Notes under the pieces: generated by a model
Seen by the model: only the letters and a program-made list of their open reading frames with translations
The model's database searches: none
What the model was told of the DNA's origin: nothing
Shown here: one piece after another, positions 27,448-36,742 of the stretch
Position numbering within the stretch: the stretch's first letter is position 1
Layout of the letters: each line of letters starts with the position of its first letter
Source: Acidobacteriaceae bacterium
GTDB lineage: Bacteria > Acidobacteriota > Terriglobia > Terriglobales > Acidobacteriaceae
Direction: 5' to 3'
NCBI GenBank assembly: GCA_027449545.1
Contig: DAIDLI010000155.1
Span: forward strand, 20,270 to 84,269
DNA length: 64,000 bases
Translations under genes and position numbers: made by a program

Positions 27448-27477
27448 TTGACATTGATTACGACTGATGATTATGAT
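27448..27477 (+). promoter_or_regulatory. Sigma-70-type promoter of second receptor gene
   Basis: TTGACA (27448-27453), 18-nt spacer, TATGAT (27472-27477), with an A/T-rich stretch (ATAAATAAAAATCGA) directly upstream like an UP element. It sits 132 nt before the receptor start. Downstream, CGCGC-GAAT-GCGCG (27496-27509) is a small dyad that could be an operator. Confidence 0.65.
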
Positions 27478-27609
27478 GCCGCTTCTATTAGAAAACGCGC
27501 GAATGCGCGCCAAATAAGGAAAACTGAGCAAGTCCAGGGGCGTAATGTGTCAGTCCCACACCACCAAGCCGAACGTTGCCCCATTAAATTCTGAGGAGGT
27601 TGCCAAACC

Positions 27610-30600
27610 ATGAATGGATTACGCCAACTGAAGAGGACTTGCGACGCCGGCCGGGTGGCCTGGGGTTTTGCCGGATCTTTATTCCTGATCTTTGCCCTCT
27701 TGTCCGCAACGCTACCGTGTCTGGCTCAGCTCAGCTCAACCGGCTCCATCACCGGCCGCGTGAGTGATCAGTCCGGTGCGGTGGTAGTGGGCGCGCATGT
27801 CACTATCCGCCACATTGAAACTGGCACCGTGACGCAAACCATTTCCAACTCGGCTGGCGATTTCGCTCAAATGGGGTTGAACTCCGGACATTACGACATC
27901 AGCGTGTCGATGAGCGGATTTGATACCTACCGGCTGACCAACATTCATCTGGAGCCGATGGGCACTTTCGCAGTGAATGCGGCTCTGAAGCCTGGTAGCG
28001 TGTCCACCTCCGTGACCGTTGCTGGCGCCGAAGAGCAGGTGCAAACCACCACACCCGAAATATCCAATACAGTCTCGGAGGCGGAAACGGAGGCGCTCCC
28101 ACTGAACGGCCGCAACTACCAGGGACTGGCCAGCCTGATGCCGGGCGTCATCAATACCTCGCCGGTGGGCGCACAGGGAACTGGCGGCTACTTGACCGAC
28201 AATTCGATCGATGTGAACGGCTCCGGAACGGGCGGCTCTCTTTACACGGTAGACGGCGTCTGGAACCTTGACACGGGCGAGCACAATCAAAACACCGTCA
28301 TTCCCAATCCCGATGCGATTGCCGAAGTGAAGGTGATGCAGAACAACTACAGCGCTGCGTACACGCTCGCGGGCAATGGCGTCATCATGGTGCAGACCAA
28401 GAGCGGTACGGACCAGTTCCATGGCGGTGGATGGGAATTCTTGCGCAACACATTCCTGGATACCCGCAACTATGGGCAGCCAGCCAATCAAGGGCCCTCG
28501 CCGGAGGAATGGAACATTTTTGGATGGAATCTGGGCGGTCCCTTGGAGATCCCCAAGGTCTACGCGCCGGCCGAAAAGAGAACCTTCTTCTACTTCAATC
28601 AGCAGTGGGTGCGCCAAAAGCAGGAGAGCGTCATCCAGGGAGCGTCGGCAACCTCGGCGATGCGCAACGGAACCTTTCCAGTCGCTGGTTCGGGTTCTCC
28701 CTATCTGAGCAAGGCGAACGGAGGATGGCTGAAGGACCCCACCAAATCCGGCACCTGCAACGCCAGCAATCAGTCCGCTTGCTTTCCGGACAATCAGATT
28801 CCGTTGCAGCGCCTCGATCCGAATGCGCTGACCCTTATCAATGCCCTGGCACCTTTGCCCAACAACGAGACCGGCGCCTTCAACAATTACATCAATACGT
28901 TTCCGACCCTCACCAATCAGATGGATGTGCTGGCCAAACTGGACGTCAATCTTTCGTCGACCTTCCGTCTAAGCGGCGAATACATGGATGAGGGAAACAC
29001 CAGCACCAGCCCCAGCGCCAGCCGCATGGGATCGCCCTTCCACAGCGACTATGATCTGTTCAACTCCAACGACCAGGTCGCGCAGCTTCAGTTACTACAG
29101 ATTTACACGCCGAACCTGACCAATCAGAGCAGCATCTCTATCAGCGACATGGTTGAGGCGCACGATATCGGCGGCCCCAGCCATCTGTCGGACGTGCCAG
29201 GTTTTAACCAGGTGCTGCCTTACACTGGCGGGTTCCTGCAAAATTATCTGCCCCACGTTGGCCTTGCCGGCGGATGGTCGGGCTTCGGCGCAAGCTCCTG
29301 CTGCATCATTCCCCGCTACACCAGCCTCTTCGATACGGTTGCCGACAACGCCAGCTGGCTGCGCGGCAAACACTTCATCCAGAGCGGGATCACCATTCTG
29401 TTTGCCCACACCCGCCAGTGGAATACCGGCGGACCGCTCATGAATGGCTCCTTCAGCTTCAACGGCCAGACCACGGGCAATCCCATGGCCGATTATTTGC
29501 TCGGGTATGCCAACGGCTTCGGACAGGGCGATACCGCCTTCCGCCGCTACATGCACTATCCCCTGGTTTCTCCTTATGTGGAAGACCAATGGAAGGCGAC
29601 GCCCCGGTTCACTGTCAGCGCCGGTCTGCGCTGGTTCTATGAGCCGTGGAGCGATACAAAGGCGGGAACGGCGGCATCGTTTGATTCCGCGCTCTACAAT
29701 CCTGCCGATGCGCCCATCGTGCAGACCAACGGGCGAATCACGCCAACGCCTGCGTACAACCCCGGGAACGGCATGGTGATCAACGGTCAAAATGGCATTC
29801 CCACCAACTTCACCCATGCCCACCAGTTCTATCTCGCTCCGGTCCTCGGCTTTGCCTGGGATCCCTACGGAAATGGCCGCACCGCTTTCCGCGGCGGCTA
29901 CGGCGTCACGTATTTCAAGGTGACGGAAGACGGCTGTGCTCAGGGATGCGTCAATCCTCCTTTGCTGACCTCGGTGAACCTGATCAATGTGGGCTTCAGC
30001 GATCCGGTAGGCGCCGCGGCGCCGCTCACCGCTCCCGGAACCACAGGCGTCGACCTGCACAACTACCGCGCAGCGCAGATTCAGAACTTCAGCCTTAGCA
30101 TGCAGCAGCAATTGGCGCAGAGCTGGTTTATCTCCATCGCCGGAGCGGGCTCGGTCACCACCCATGAGCCTATAGGGACCGGGGGGCCGATCTTCCCTCT
30201 GGGGCAGCCCGCACCAGAGGGCGGTTACGACTTCAATCCGCTTATTAACACCGGCAACTACTCGAATGCATACTTCTCTCCCTATCCCGGATATGCGAGC
30301 GTGGGCATGTACAGCTCCATCTTCAAGGGCAACTGGTACGCACTTGAAACCAGCATCCACCATCCGATTGGCCACGGAGTCTATCTGCGCGCGGTCTACA
30401 CCTGGTCGCATAACCTCGACAACCTGGGCGGATGGATCAATCCCTACAATCTGCGCACTGCCTATGGCAATTCCACTGCGAACGGCGATATTCATCACGT
30501 CTTCACGAACAGCCTGATTTACGCGGAACCGTTCTTCACGAGCGGAGCAAAGTGGAAGCAGGAGCTTCTGGGTGGGTGGAAGTACTCCGACATGACCACG

Positions 30601-31005
30601 ATCCAGAGCGGCGGTGCGATGTCGATGGGCATGAGCATCGCGCACTCCGGACTCGCCGGCCGTCCCAACCAGAACGGCCCGGTCACTTACACCAAGGACT
30701 GGAAGAATACCGGCAATCAGTGGTTCAGCACCACCCCGTTCAGCCAGCCGGCCGCCGGATACTATGGCAACGTCGGCAATGGCACGCTGCGGGGACCCGG
30801 CCTGGTCAACTTCAACATGGCCGCTTACAAGACTTTCAGCTTCGCCGAAGGCATCAATCTACAGTTCCGGACGGAGTTCTTCAACGTCTTCAACCACACG
30901 AATCCCTACAATCCCACGACCAGCTTTGGCAATGGCAACTTCGGCAAGATTACCAGCTACAAAGATTCCCGCACTGGTGAACTGGCCATGAAGTTCAACT
31001 TCTAA
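27610..31005 (+). CDS. TonB-dependent receptor, Oar-like
   Basis: 1131 residues; GAGGAGG lies about 10 nt before the ATG. Signal peptide to about residue 39 (LLSATLPCLAQ), carboxypeptidase-regulatory-like domain (GSITGRVSDQSGAVVVGAHVTIRHIETG...GHYDISVSMSGFD), plug (EALPLNGRNYQGLASLMPGV...NSIDVNGSGTGGSLYTVDGVWNLDTGEHNQNTVIPNPDAIAEVKVMQNNYSA) and outer-membrane barrel ending GELAMKFNF. It has its own strong promoter and terminator, so it is transcribed alone. Function: energy-coupled import of a glycan fragment, ligand unknown. Confidence 0.93.
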   Translation: MNGLRQLKRTCDAGRVAWGFAGSLFLIFALLSATLPCLAQLSSTGSITGRVSDQSGAVVVGAHVTIRHIETGTVTQTISNSAGDFAQMGLNSGHYDISVSMSGFDTYRLTNIHLEPMGTFAVNAALKPGSVSTSVTVAGAEEQVQTTTPEISNTVSEAETEALPLNGRNYQGLASLMPGVINTSPVGAQGTGGYLTDNSIDVNGSGTGGSLYTVDGVWNLDTGEHNQNTVIPNPDAIAEVKVMQNNYSAAYTLAGNGVIMVQTKSGTDQFHGGGWEFLRNTFLDTRNYGQPANQGPSPEEWNIFGWNLGGPLEIPKVYAPAEKRTFFYFNQQWVRQKQESVIQGASATSAMRNGTFPVAGSGSPYLSKANGGWLKDPTKSGTCNASNQSACFPDNQIPLQRLDPNALTLINALAPLPNNETGAFNNYINTFPTLTNQMDVLAKLDVNLSSTFRLSGEYMDEGNTSTSPSASRMGSPFHSDYDLFNSNDQVAQLQLLQIYTPNLTNQSSISISDMVEAHDIGGPSHLSDVPGFNQVLPYTGGFLQNYLPHVGLAGGWSGFGASSCCIIPRYTSLFDTVADNASWLRGKHFIQSGITILFAHTRQWNTGGPLMNGSFSFNGQTTGNPMADYLLGYANGFGQGDTAFRRYMHYPLVSPYVEDQWKATPRFTVSAGLRWFYEPWSDTKAGTAASFDSALYNPADAPIVQTNGRITPTPAYNPGNGMVINGQNGIPTNFTHAHQFYLAPVLGFAWDPYGNGRTAFRGGYGVTYFKVTEDGCAQGCVNPPLLTSVNLINVGFSDPVGAAAPLTAPGTTGVDLHNYRAAQIQNFSLSMQQQLAQSWFISIAGAGSVTTHEPIGTGGPIFPLGQPAPEGGYDFNPLINTGNYSNAYFSPYPGYASVGMYSSIFKGNWYALETSIHHPIGHGVYLRAVYTWSHNLDNLGGWINPYNLRTAYGNSTANGDIHHVFTNSLIYAEPFFTSGAKWKQELLGGWKYSDMTTIQSGGAMSMGMSIAHSGLAGRPNQNGPVTYTKDWKNTGNQWFSTTPFSQPAAGYYGNVGNGTLRGPGLVNFNMAAYKTFSFAEGINLQFRTEFFNVFNHTNPYNPTTSFGNGNFGKITSYKDSRTGELAMKFNF

Positions 31006-31016
31006 CCAACCGGCGA

Positions 31017-31056
31017 GGGCCTTCCGCCTTTTCCTGCGGAAGGGCCCTTGCCTTTT
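31017..31056 (+). terminator. Rho-independent terminator of receptor gene
   Basis: GGGCCTTCCGC (31017-31027), loop CTTTTCCT, GCGGAAGGGCCC (31036-31047) with one bulged G, then TTGCCTTTT. It begins 12 nt after the receptor stop codon. Confidence 0.75.
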
Positions 31057-31291
31057 GGGCGAGGAGGACAATGAACTCTCGACGGCCTCAAAACACGAAC
31101 CTAGCCGAAAGGGCGAGATAACGCACGACTACTATTGACGACAGCACGGGCGGTTGTTCGACCGTAAAACAAGCCCCGGAAGTCCGATACTCGTTCATTT
31201 GCGGAGCAGAGGAAACCGGTCAGATTCGCGGATTGAGGGCGATTCGTCGTGACGCAGTCTGGTCATCGTCATGCTGCTCGAGGTTGTGATC

Positions 31292-33475
31292 CTAAACCTC
31301 TTCGCGCATGTGCAGGCCGGTGTGATCCGATTGAATGGTGAACCTTCGGTCGCCTCGGCACACATGGCGCAGTTCGCCCTTCACGTCTCTGGGCAATTCA
31401 GGGTTCATCAGCGAGGGGGCGCCGCCGAGTTTGGTGAGATAGCCGAAGAGCGTGCAGACGACGGTCTCTGCGAAGGCTCCGCCGGCCGAACATTCGCGCA
31501 TGCAGCTCTGACGCTGCGCAATGCGAACGGGAGCGTCTCGGTCCCGCCGTGTTGCTCCATAGAACTCGTGCGCCTGCGCGTACACGCCTTCATAGACCGC
31601 GACCTGAGTCCGCCGCAGAAATGAAACCGCGGGGTTCCAATAGCCCAGGCGGCACATCGCGTCGACGGTGGCGGCAGGCCACGCGTCGTAGGCGCCCATG
31701 GGCCCGTGGTCGGGGCGGTCGGAGTTCGCCGCTGCCACGTCGCTCAGGGATTGCGCGCGCATCCACTTCTCCATCAGAAGCTCTCGCCGGACAAAGTCCA
31801 CCATTTCACGCCTGATGTTGGCAGCCAGGTCCGCGGCCAGGAACCGGCCCACTGTCACGAAATCGTAGCAATGGCGCATCTCCACCCGCGTGCCGTCGCG
31901 ATGCAGGCTCGCCCACACTCCCTGTCCCGGCACGTAAAGCGTCATCACTGCTTTGAGCATGGCATCCGCCTCGATGCGCAACTGGCGAGCCTCGGCCTGA
32001 TCGCCGGTCTCGTCGAGAATGTCTGCAAGCTCGCGCATCATCCATACATTCGCGGAATTGAGTGAGGGGACCTTGTCGATATAGGTGGGAACACACTCCA
32101 GGAGATTGCTCGCGTTACCGTAGTCGGCAAGCTCGTCGTTAGGATGCAGTCGCAGTTTCTTCCAGTTCGTAGCCAGAACCCGTAGTCGCTGGAGCACTGT
32201 CTGGTCGGCGATCTTCTCGCGCAGGAATTCTTTATCCTGCGTTACGACCAGATACGACCATGTGAGCCGGAAGATGGACAGATCGTTGGCCGCGTATCCG
32301 CGCAGATCCCATCCGGCGGGAACTTGCAGATGGGCGGGGGGTGCAGGCCGCACCGTCTTGAAGACGACCACATCGCTGGCGTGTGGATCCTGTTCAAGAA
32401 AGAACTTGATTTGCTCCTTCATCTGCCGGGGTTCGAGCAGTGCGAAGATCGTCGAGAACAGCGAGGTATCCCAGTAATACACCACGCCTTTGGCGCGCTC
32501 GCCGCTGGTGATAAAGGTTCGGTTGCTCCACAGGTCGGTTCGCAGCAGCACCAGAAGCGTGAGCACGCTGCGGTAATAGATCTCGCGGACCGCTGCATCC
32601 TCTGTAACCAGCAGCGGAGCGTTCCCCGAGAAGAACCGGTTACCCGGCGTGAAGGCGCTCGTCCAGCGCTCGTCCCACACGGCTTTGGTGCGGGCCCACT
32701 GCGTCTCAAACCACGCGGGTGTAAGATCTGCGCGGCCGCGCCTGTCCGGTTCTTCCACGTGCATGAGAAAGCGGATCTCGCGGCTTTCACCCGGTGCAAG
32801 TTGCATCTGCCACAAGGCAAACTGGCCGTCCACTCTATTTTGCTCAAGATCGAAAAACGAATACACCGCGTCCATCTTCCATTCTTCTGATCTGGCACGA
32901 ATCTCATGCGGACTGACGAGTTCCTGGTTCACAGGCCGCCAGCCGACGTCTGCGGTGATGGCGATGTTCACGTTTTTGGCCGCTGTGTCACGATTGGTGA
33001 ACTTCACCCGCCACAGGATCACCGTATCCTCGATGGCCAACCTGTTCGTGGTGACTACATCGAGGCTGCCGACCTGCGCGCGGCGTACAGCCTGGTAAGC
33101 AAACCAACGGCAGCTGGTACTTTCATAAGGCCGTCCGTCGATCGTCATCCCACACAGTGGAAGAGAATTGTAGAGAAGCCAGCGCGGTCCCGATTCGTCA
33201 CGAGAGAGCGGCCCTCCAGGCAGGAAGTTGACGCCGACGAGATCCGGCGCGCATGCGGCCATGTCATGAAAGTTATGCAGCGAGGGCATCTGGGCAAGCA
33301 GACCGCAATCGAGCCAACTGCTTCCCAGCTCGTCCAGCGTCGGCAGTCCGGGGACGCCTGAGGGCATGGCAGCTCGCCCGGTTGCGGACGCAAGAGTCTT
33401 ACCGTGCAGTAACTCCGTTGAGAGCGCTGCAAGGCCCGTCTCGCAAAATAGTCGGCGGCTTAGGATCTTAGGCAT
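31292..33475 (-). CDS. Tat-exported (alpha/alpha)6-toroid glycoside hydrolase-like protein
   Basis: The start taken is ATG 33473-33475 (MPKILSRRLFCETGLAAL), since the twin-arginine signal SRRLF begins there; the frame is open farther upstream without a signal. The 727-residue product has an N-terminal beta-sandwich (GMTIDGRPYESTSCRWFAYQAVRRAQVGSLDVVTTNRLAIEDTVILWRVKFTN) and a C-terminal helical toroid with VVYYWDTSLFSTIFALLEP, YGNASNLLECVPTYIDKVPSLNSANVWMMRELAD and MGAYDAWPAATVDAMCRLGYW, the layout of six-hairpin glycosidases (GH15/GH37/GH63/GH65 clans). The exact family and linkage are not clear. Likely periplasmic processing of imported oligosaccharides. Confidence 0.7.
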   Translation of the reverse strand: MPKILSRRLFCETGLAALSTELLHGKTLASATGRAAMPSGVPGLPTLDELGSSWLDCGLLAQMPSLHNFHDMAACAPDLVGVNFLPGGPLSRDESGPRWLLYNSLPLCGMTIDGRPYESTSCRWFAYQAVRRAQVGSLDVVTTNRLAIEDTVILWRVKFTNRDTAAKNVNIAITADVGWRPVNQELVSPHEIRARSEEWKMDAVYSFFDLEQNRVDGQFALWQMQLAPGESREIRFLMHVEEPDRRGRADLTPAWFETQWARTKAVWDERWTSAFTPGNRFFSGNAPLLVTEDAAVREIYYRSVLTLLVLLRTDLWSNRTFITSGERAKGVVYYWDTSLFSTIFALLEPRQMKEQIKFFLEQDPHASDVVVFKTVRPAPPAHLQVPAGWDLRGYAANDLSIFRLTWSYLVVTQDKEFLREKIADQTVLQRLRVLATNWKKLRLHPNDELADYGNASNLLECVPTYIDKVPSLNSANVWMMRELADILDETGDQAEARQLRIEADAMLKAVMTLYVPGQGVWASLHRDGTRVEMRHCYDFVTVGRFLAADLAANIRREMVDFVRRELLMEKWMRAQSLSDVAAANSDRPDHGPMGAYDAWPAATVDAMCRLGYWNPAVSFLRRTQVAVYEGVYAQAHEFYGATRRDRDAPVRIAQRQSCMRECSAGGAFAETVVCTLFGYLTKLGGAPSLMNPELPRDVKGELRHVCRGDRRFTIQSDHTGLHMREEV

Positions 33476-34572
33476 GATCGAAGAGGATTCGCTCCTTTTC
33501 GGGGTTGCGTGCGGAGTTAGGCGCCCAGAGATTCCAGGTGAGATGCATAACCTCTCCGAAGAAGGAATGCGCTTTCCCTCGTTGCGAGCAGTATAGCGGC
33601 CGTGACAGGCTCCGGATATGCTGCGCCGAAAATATGCTGTCACTGCAGGCAGGTTGGGACAACAGGGCTTCAGAATCCGCCACTCCACGGCTGCGGGGAC
33701 GCCTGTGCCCGCTGGTTTGGCCGGTATCAAGTTCTGGAGATAGCGGACCGTTGCGCTGGGGTGCCTATCCTACGGTGAGCGGTCTCGCCTCAACCGCCTG
33801 GGACATGGCAGTGGGGGGTACGGATTTCTACTATGCCGATTACGCTTCCGGCGGTGCGAGCGCAGAGACGCTTTGGAACACGAGCTCTCCCAGGGATCGA
33901 ACTCATCTTGGCCGCCTTCGCTGGTGACCATGAACAGGGAAGCACCCTCGCCGCCGCGGACCGTGGTTATTCGCTAGTTTCATGGGCAGGAGGATTTCGT
34001 TGAACTAGTAGTCCTTGCGGTAGTAGACGCCGCACGTAACATGCATTAGCTCGTTCCATAGCCTGTCTGCTTCCCGCTTCGCGATCTACCGGGCTTTGCG
34101 ATGGCCTTCCCTCTTGAGCCGGTTCCTCACCTTCCATGCATCGAGAACAGCGGCAATCCCAATAGCCCCTATGCGATTCAGCCGTGGGTGCTGAACCCGC
34201 TCTTCTGTGATTCCACCTGCGTCCTGAACTCCTCAGGCAATCACGAGCAGAATCTGGACTGGATCGGCGGCTTCTGGGCGCAGCAACCGTAGGAGCTGCA
34301 GCACCGCCACGCCTGTCCCTCTCGCTCCATGCGAAAGCGGCGCAGGAACTCTTGCGCGGCCCTGCCGGTACACTGTGCCCCGGCAGGGCCAGGGAGTCTC
34401 TCAGGAGGGCTCACACAGTTGCTGGTGCCAGGGTAGGCGCATATTCTGTTGCCTCGCCGACGGAGAGCGCCGTGCTGAATGTGCACGCAGCCGAATCACA
34501 GAATCGCCCTTCAGTCTGCAGACCCGCAAATCCAGACACCGCCGACGGGTACATTGGTGCAAGTCGGGCTAG
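33476..34572. other. Gene-poor region with decayed coding sequence
   Basis: About 1.1 kb without an intact gene. It contains the sedolisin relic at 33724-33927. A short open frame at 34101-34292 (63 residues, containing NPNSPYAIQPWVLNPLFCDSTC) looks protein-like in composition but matches no family I recognise and has no ribosome-binding site. The rest shows nothing recognisable. The promoter of the minus-strand glycosidase must lie just right of 33475. Confidence 0.5.
33724..33927 (+). pseudogene. Relic of a sedolisin (peptidase S53) gene
   Basis: In one plus-strand frame the DNA encodes VSSSGDSGPLRWGAYPTVSG followed by LASTAWDMAVGGTDFYYADY and then ASGGASAETLWNTSS. The order SSGDSG ... GLAST(P)(W/Y)xxAVGGTDF ... 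(Y/L)WN is the conserved core of acidobacterial pro-kumamolisin/sedolisin peptidases. The frame closes about 15 residues later, and the prodomain, the Glu/Asp catalytic region and the SGTS serine motif are absent, so only a fragment survives. Confidence 0.6.
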
Positions 34573-35481
34573 TCAGGAAATTCTCGATACGTCAATGTTG
34601 GAGTGAAACTCTCGCCTGCCCGCAATACTGCTCCGCAGACAAAAGAGTGCGCCATTCAAGGGAGTGGTCTGGCTGCGGCTGTGCCCACCTCCGCTGGTGA
34701 CGTAGATGTCGCTGAGATCGGGGCCGCCAAAGGCGAGGCTCGTCACGTTTTCTGCGGGAATAGAAACGCGGGCAGCGGGCTTTCCGTTGGGATCAAGGCG
34801 CACCAAAGCTGCGCCGCCCCAAGCGGCATACCAGAGGCAATCTTCGGCGTCGAGCGTGCATCCGTCCGGCATTCCGTCGCTGGCCGGAGCCTGATGAAAG
34901 ATGCGCTGATTGCGAATGGAGCCGTCAGACTCATCGTAATCGAAACGGTATATGCAGTGTTTGATGGAGTCTGTAAAGAAAAGCGATTTGCGGTCTCCGC
35001 TAAAGGCGAGGCCGTTGGAGCAGCCGATGCCGTCAAGAAGCAAGGTGAGCGAGCCATCTGGATCGAGGCGGTAAAGCCGCCCCGGCTCTCGGTCGGCTAC
35101 GGTACCGCAGAAGACTCTTCCCTGCGGGTCGGCGATTACATCATTGAAGCGGAACTTGAGTTCGGCCTCGATTTGCCGGACGAGAGTGCTCTCCTGGCCT
35201 TGTCTCCAGCAGGTAATAGTTCCGCGATCTTTGAAGAGCAGCAGGGAACCGTCTCGTTGCAAGGTGAAACCGCCGACCGGGCGGCCACAGTAGATCTGCT
35301 CGTGAGTGCCAGTGCCCAATCGATAGCGGAAGAGTCGGCCAGTCGCGATATCGGTCCACAGAAGACAATTCTCCGCCGCATGCCAGAGGGGGTTCTCTCC
35401 AAGAATGCAGGCACAGTCGGCGGCAACAGCGGGATCGCTGCATAGTCTATCCCCAGACGGGTTTGGCATCGGGACATGCAT
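34573..35481 (-). CDS. SMP-30/gluconolactonase/LRE family lactonase
   Basis: 302 residues. Beta-propeller of the SMP-30 family: metal ligands can be assigned to Glu in GENPLWH, Asn in FRFNDVIADPQGRVFCGT, Asn in GCSNGLAFSGDRKSLFFTDS and Asp in DGMPDGCTLD. These enzymes hydrolyse aldonolactones to aldonic acids. The ATG lies 3 nt after the stop of the preceding Gfo/Idh/MocA gene, so the pair is translationally coupled. No signal peptide is evident, so the enzyme is cytoplasmic. A later ATG (35469) is possible. It can supply the lactonase step for the sugar-acid operon at 36743. Confidence 0.9.
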   Translation of the reverse strand: MHVPMPNPSGDRLCSDPAVAADCACILGENPLWHAAENCLLWTDIATGRLFRYRLGTGTHEQIYCGRPVGGFTLQRDGSLLLFKDRGTITCWRQGQESTLVRQIEAELKFRFNDVIADPQGRVFCGTVADREPGRLYRLDPDGSLTLLLDGIGCSNGLAFSGDRKSLFFTDSIKHCIYRFDYDESDGSIRNQRIFHQAPASDGMPDGCTLDAEDCLWYAAWGGAALVRLDPNGKPAARVSIPAENVTSLAFGGPDLSDIYVTSGGGHSRSQTTPLNGALFCLRSSIAGRREFHSNIDVSRIS

Positions 35482-35484
35482 CGA

Positions 35485-36462
35485 TCATTGCGCTAAAGTG
35501 GCTGAGTCAATTCGCATCGGGATGCCGCCATGCTGCATACTGCGATGCGCGGCATCCATGAAGGCCATGATCTCCAGCGTCTCTTCTGTGGAGACTGGTG
35601 GCTTGCCGCCGCGCATAAACGCAAGGATGGCCTGGAGCAGCGGCACATAGTCGATTTGCAGGTTGGCAAAGGTCTCGCTCGATCTGTTGTCCAGAAAGGC
35701 CGTGGCGCCAAAAGGGAAGTCCGGCCGAAAGAGATGGACGACACCCACACGGCCATCTTTCCACGCCGCGGTGAGAACGTCGCTGTTGGCGGTGTGCAGA
35801 CGTGTCACGCTTTCCGCGCCCGGGCCGAGTAGCGCATAGAGGATAGAGATACTGTGGATGCCATACCAGGACAGATCCAGTGAACTGCCGGTGCCGAGAA
35901 CTCCAGGTCCCCACACATCGGCGCCGCGCGCATTTCCTGACTTCAACTTGGGCAGCACGAAGCGCATGGCCGAAGCGCTAAACCAGCGGACGTGATGCGA
36001 GGCCGCGTAGGCCGCTAATGAGGTTGCAGCCGCGAGCGATGAAGCGAAGGGTTTGTCGACGAAGATAGGTTTGCCGCAGGCGGCTGCCTCCACGAACTCC
36101 TGCGGCCGGCTGCTGGCATCGACGCTGAGCAGGAGGAGTCCGTCGACCCGCGGGCAGAGATCGTGGATTCGGTCGACGAACGGAATTTTCCAGCGGCGCT
36201 GCAAAGCTTCAGTAATGCTTGCGATCCGATCGCGGCTTAGCGCAACGAGTGGGTTGCCGCCACGATAGGCGACGACGACCCGCGCACCGGGCACGTGATC
36301 TTTCGCGTGTGTGTCATTCAGGATGCGCGTGAACTCCTCAGCATGCGTGGAGTCGGTGCCAATAATGCCTAGGCGCAGCTGCAACGTCTGCGCCTGAATA
36401 TGAACGCAGTACAACAACGTCAGTGCCAGCGTGAGCCGGGTGCAGCGGCGAAAGAGCAGCAT
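35485..36462 (-). CDS. Secreted Gfo/Idh/MocA-like oxidoreductase with atypical cofactor loop
   Basis: The start chosen is ATG 36460-36462 (MLLFRRCTRLTLALTLLYCVHIQAQ), with AAAGGA five nt upstream and a signal peptide directly following; another ATG lies two codons earlier. The 325-residue product has the fold order of the family, ending with a C-terminal domain (SWYGIHSISILYALLG). The first Rossmann loop reads LGIIGTDSTHAEEF rather than GxGxxG, and the usual EKP is DKP (IFVDKPFASS). Exported Gfo/Idh/MocA proteins with retained or self-bound cofactor are known. It is coupled to the lactonase gene and divergent from the 36743 operon. Confidence 0.75.
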   Translation of the reverse strand: MLLFRRCTRLTLALTLLYCVHIQAQTLQLRLGIIGTDSTHAEEFTRILNDTHAKDHVPGARVVVAYRGGNPLVALSRDRIASITEALQRRWKIPFVDRIHDLCPRVDGLLLLSVDASSRPQEFVEAAACGKPIFVDKPFASSLAAATSLAAYAASHHVRWFSASAMRFVLPKLKSGNARGADVWGPGVLGTGSSLDLSWYGIHSISILYALLGPGAESVTRLHTANSDVLTAAWKDGRVGVVHLFRPDFPFGATAFLDNRSSETFANLQIDYVPLLQAILAFMRGGKPPVSTEETLEIMAFMDAAHRSMQHGGIPMRIDSATLAQ

Positions 36463-36659
36463 AGTCATCCTTTGTTTAAAGCACAACAATCGCCCCTGCG
36501 CAAGATAGGCGGTCACGACCAAGGGGCGTCGGCAAACGCGGAGGGGGCGGCACGGAACCTGCCGTCTTGAATCCTACACCCCAAGTAGAAGCATCGATTG
36601 CGCAACCGGAGGGCGCCCGACGTGCAATTTTTGGATGGGAGGCAAAGCCACTTCTTCTG

Positions 36660-36688
36660 TTGACAAGCCGAATGGCGAGAGCTAATGT
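36660..36688 (+). promoter_or_regulatory. Candidate promoter of the sugar-acid operon
   Basis: TTGACA (36660-36665), 17-nt spacer, TAATGT (36683-36688). The -35 is perfect and the -10 weak. Transcription would start near 36695, placing the palindrome at 36710 just downstream, where a repressor could block elongation. Confidence 0.45.
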
Positions 36689-36708
36689 TCAAGTATCCTA
36701 TTTGCGAA

Positions 36709-36722
36709 TAGAACACGTTCTG
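36709..36722. promoter_or_regulatory. Palindromic box A (AGAAC-AC-GTTCT)
   Basis: TAGAACACGTTCTG with a perfect 5-2-5 inverted repeat at 36710-36721, 21 nt upstream of the first gene of the operon. Related boxes occur at 46400, 47327 and 60050. Candidate operator for an IclR-type regulator encoded in the same region. Confidence 0.5.
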
Positions 36723-36742
36723 CACAGAAGAATGGTGAATAA

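Noticed and set aside
29095..30645. A 516-codon open frame on the minus strand
   Set aside because: It lies wholly antisense to the receptor gene, whose signal peptide, plug and barrel are intact. Long antisense frames are common in GC-rich DNA; no domain or start signal is seen. The same applies to antisense frames at 52943-54244, 56027-57382, 59963-61165 and 61184-62677.
34603..35445. A 280-codon plus-strand frame opposite the lactonase gene
   Set aside because: The minus-strand frame has all SMP-30 metal-ligand motifs and is coupled to its neighbour; the plus-strand frame has no recognisable domain.
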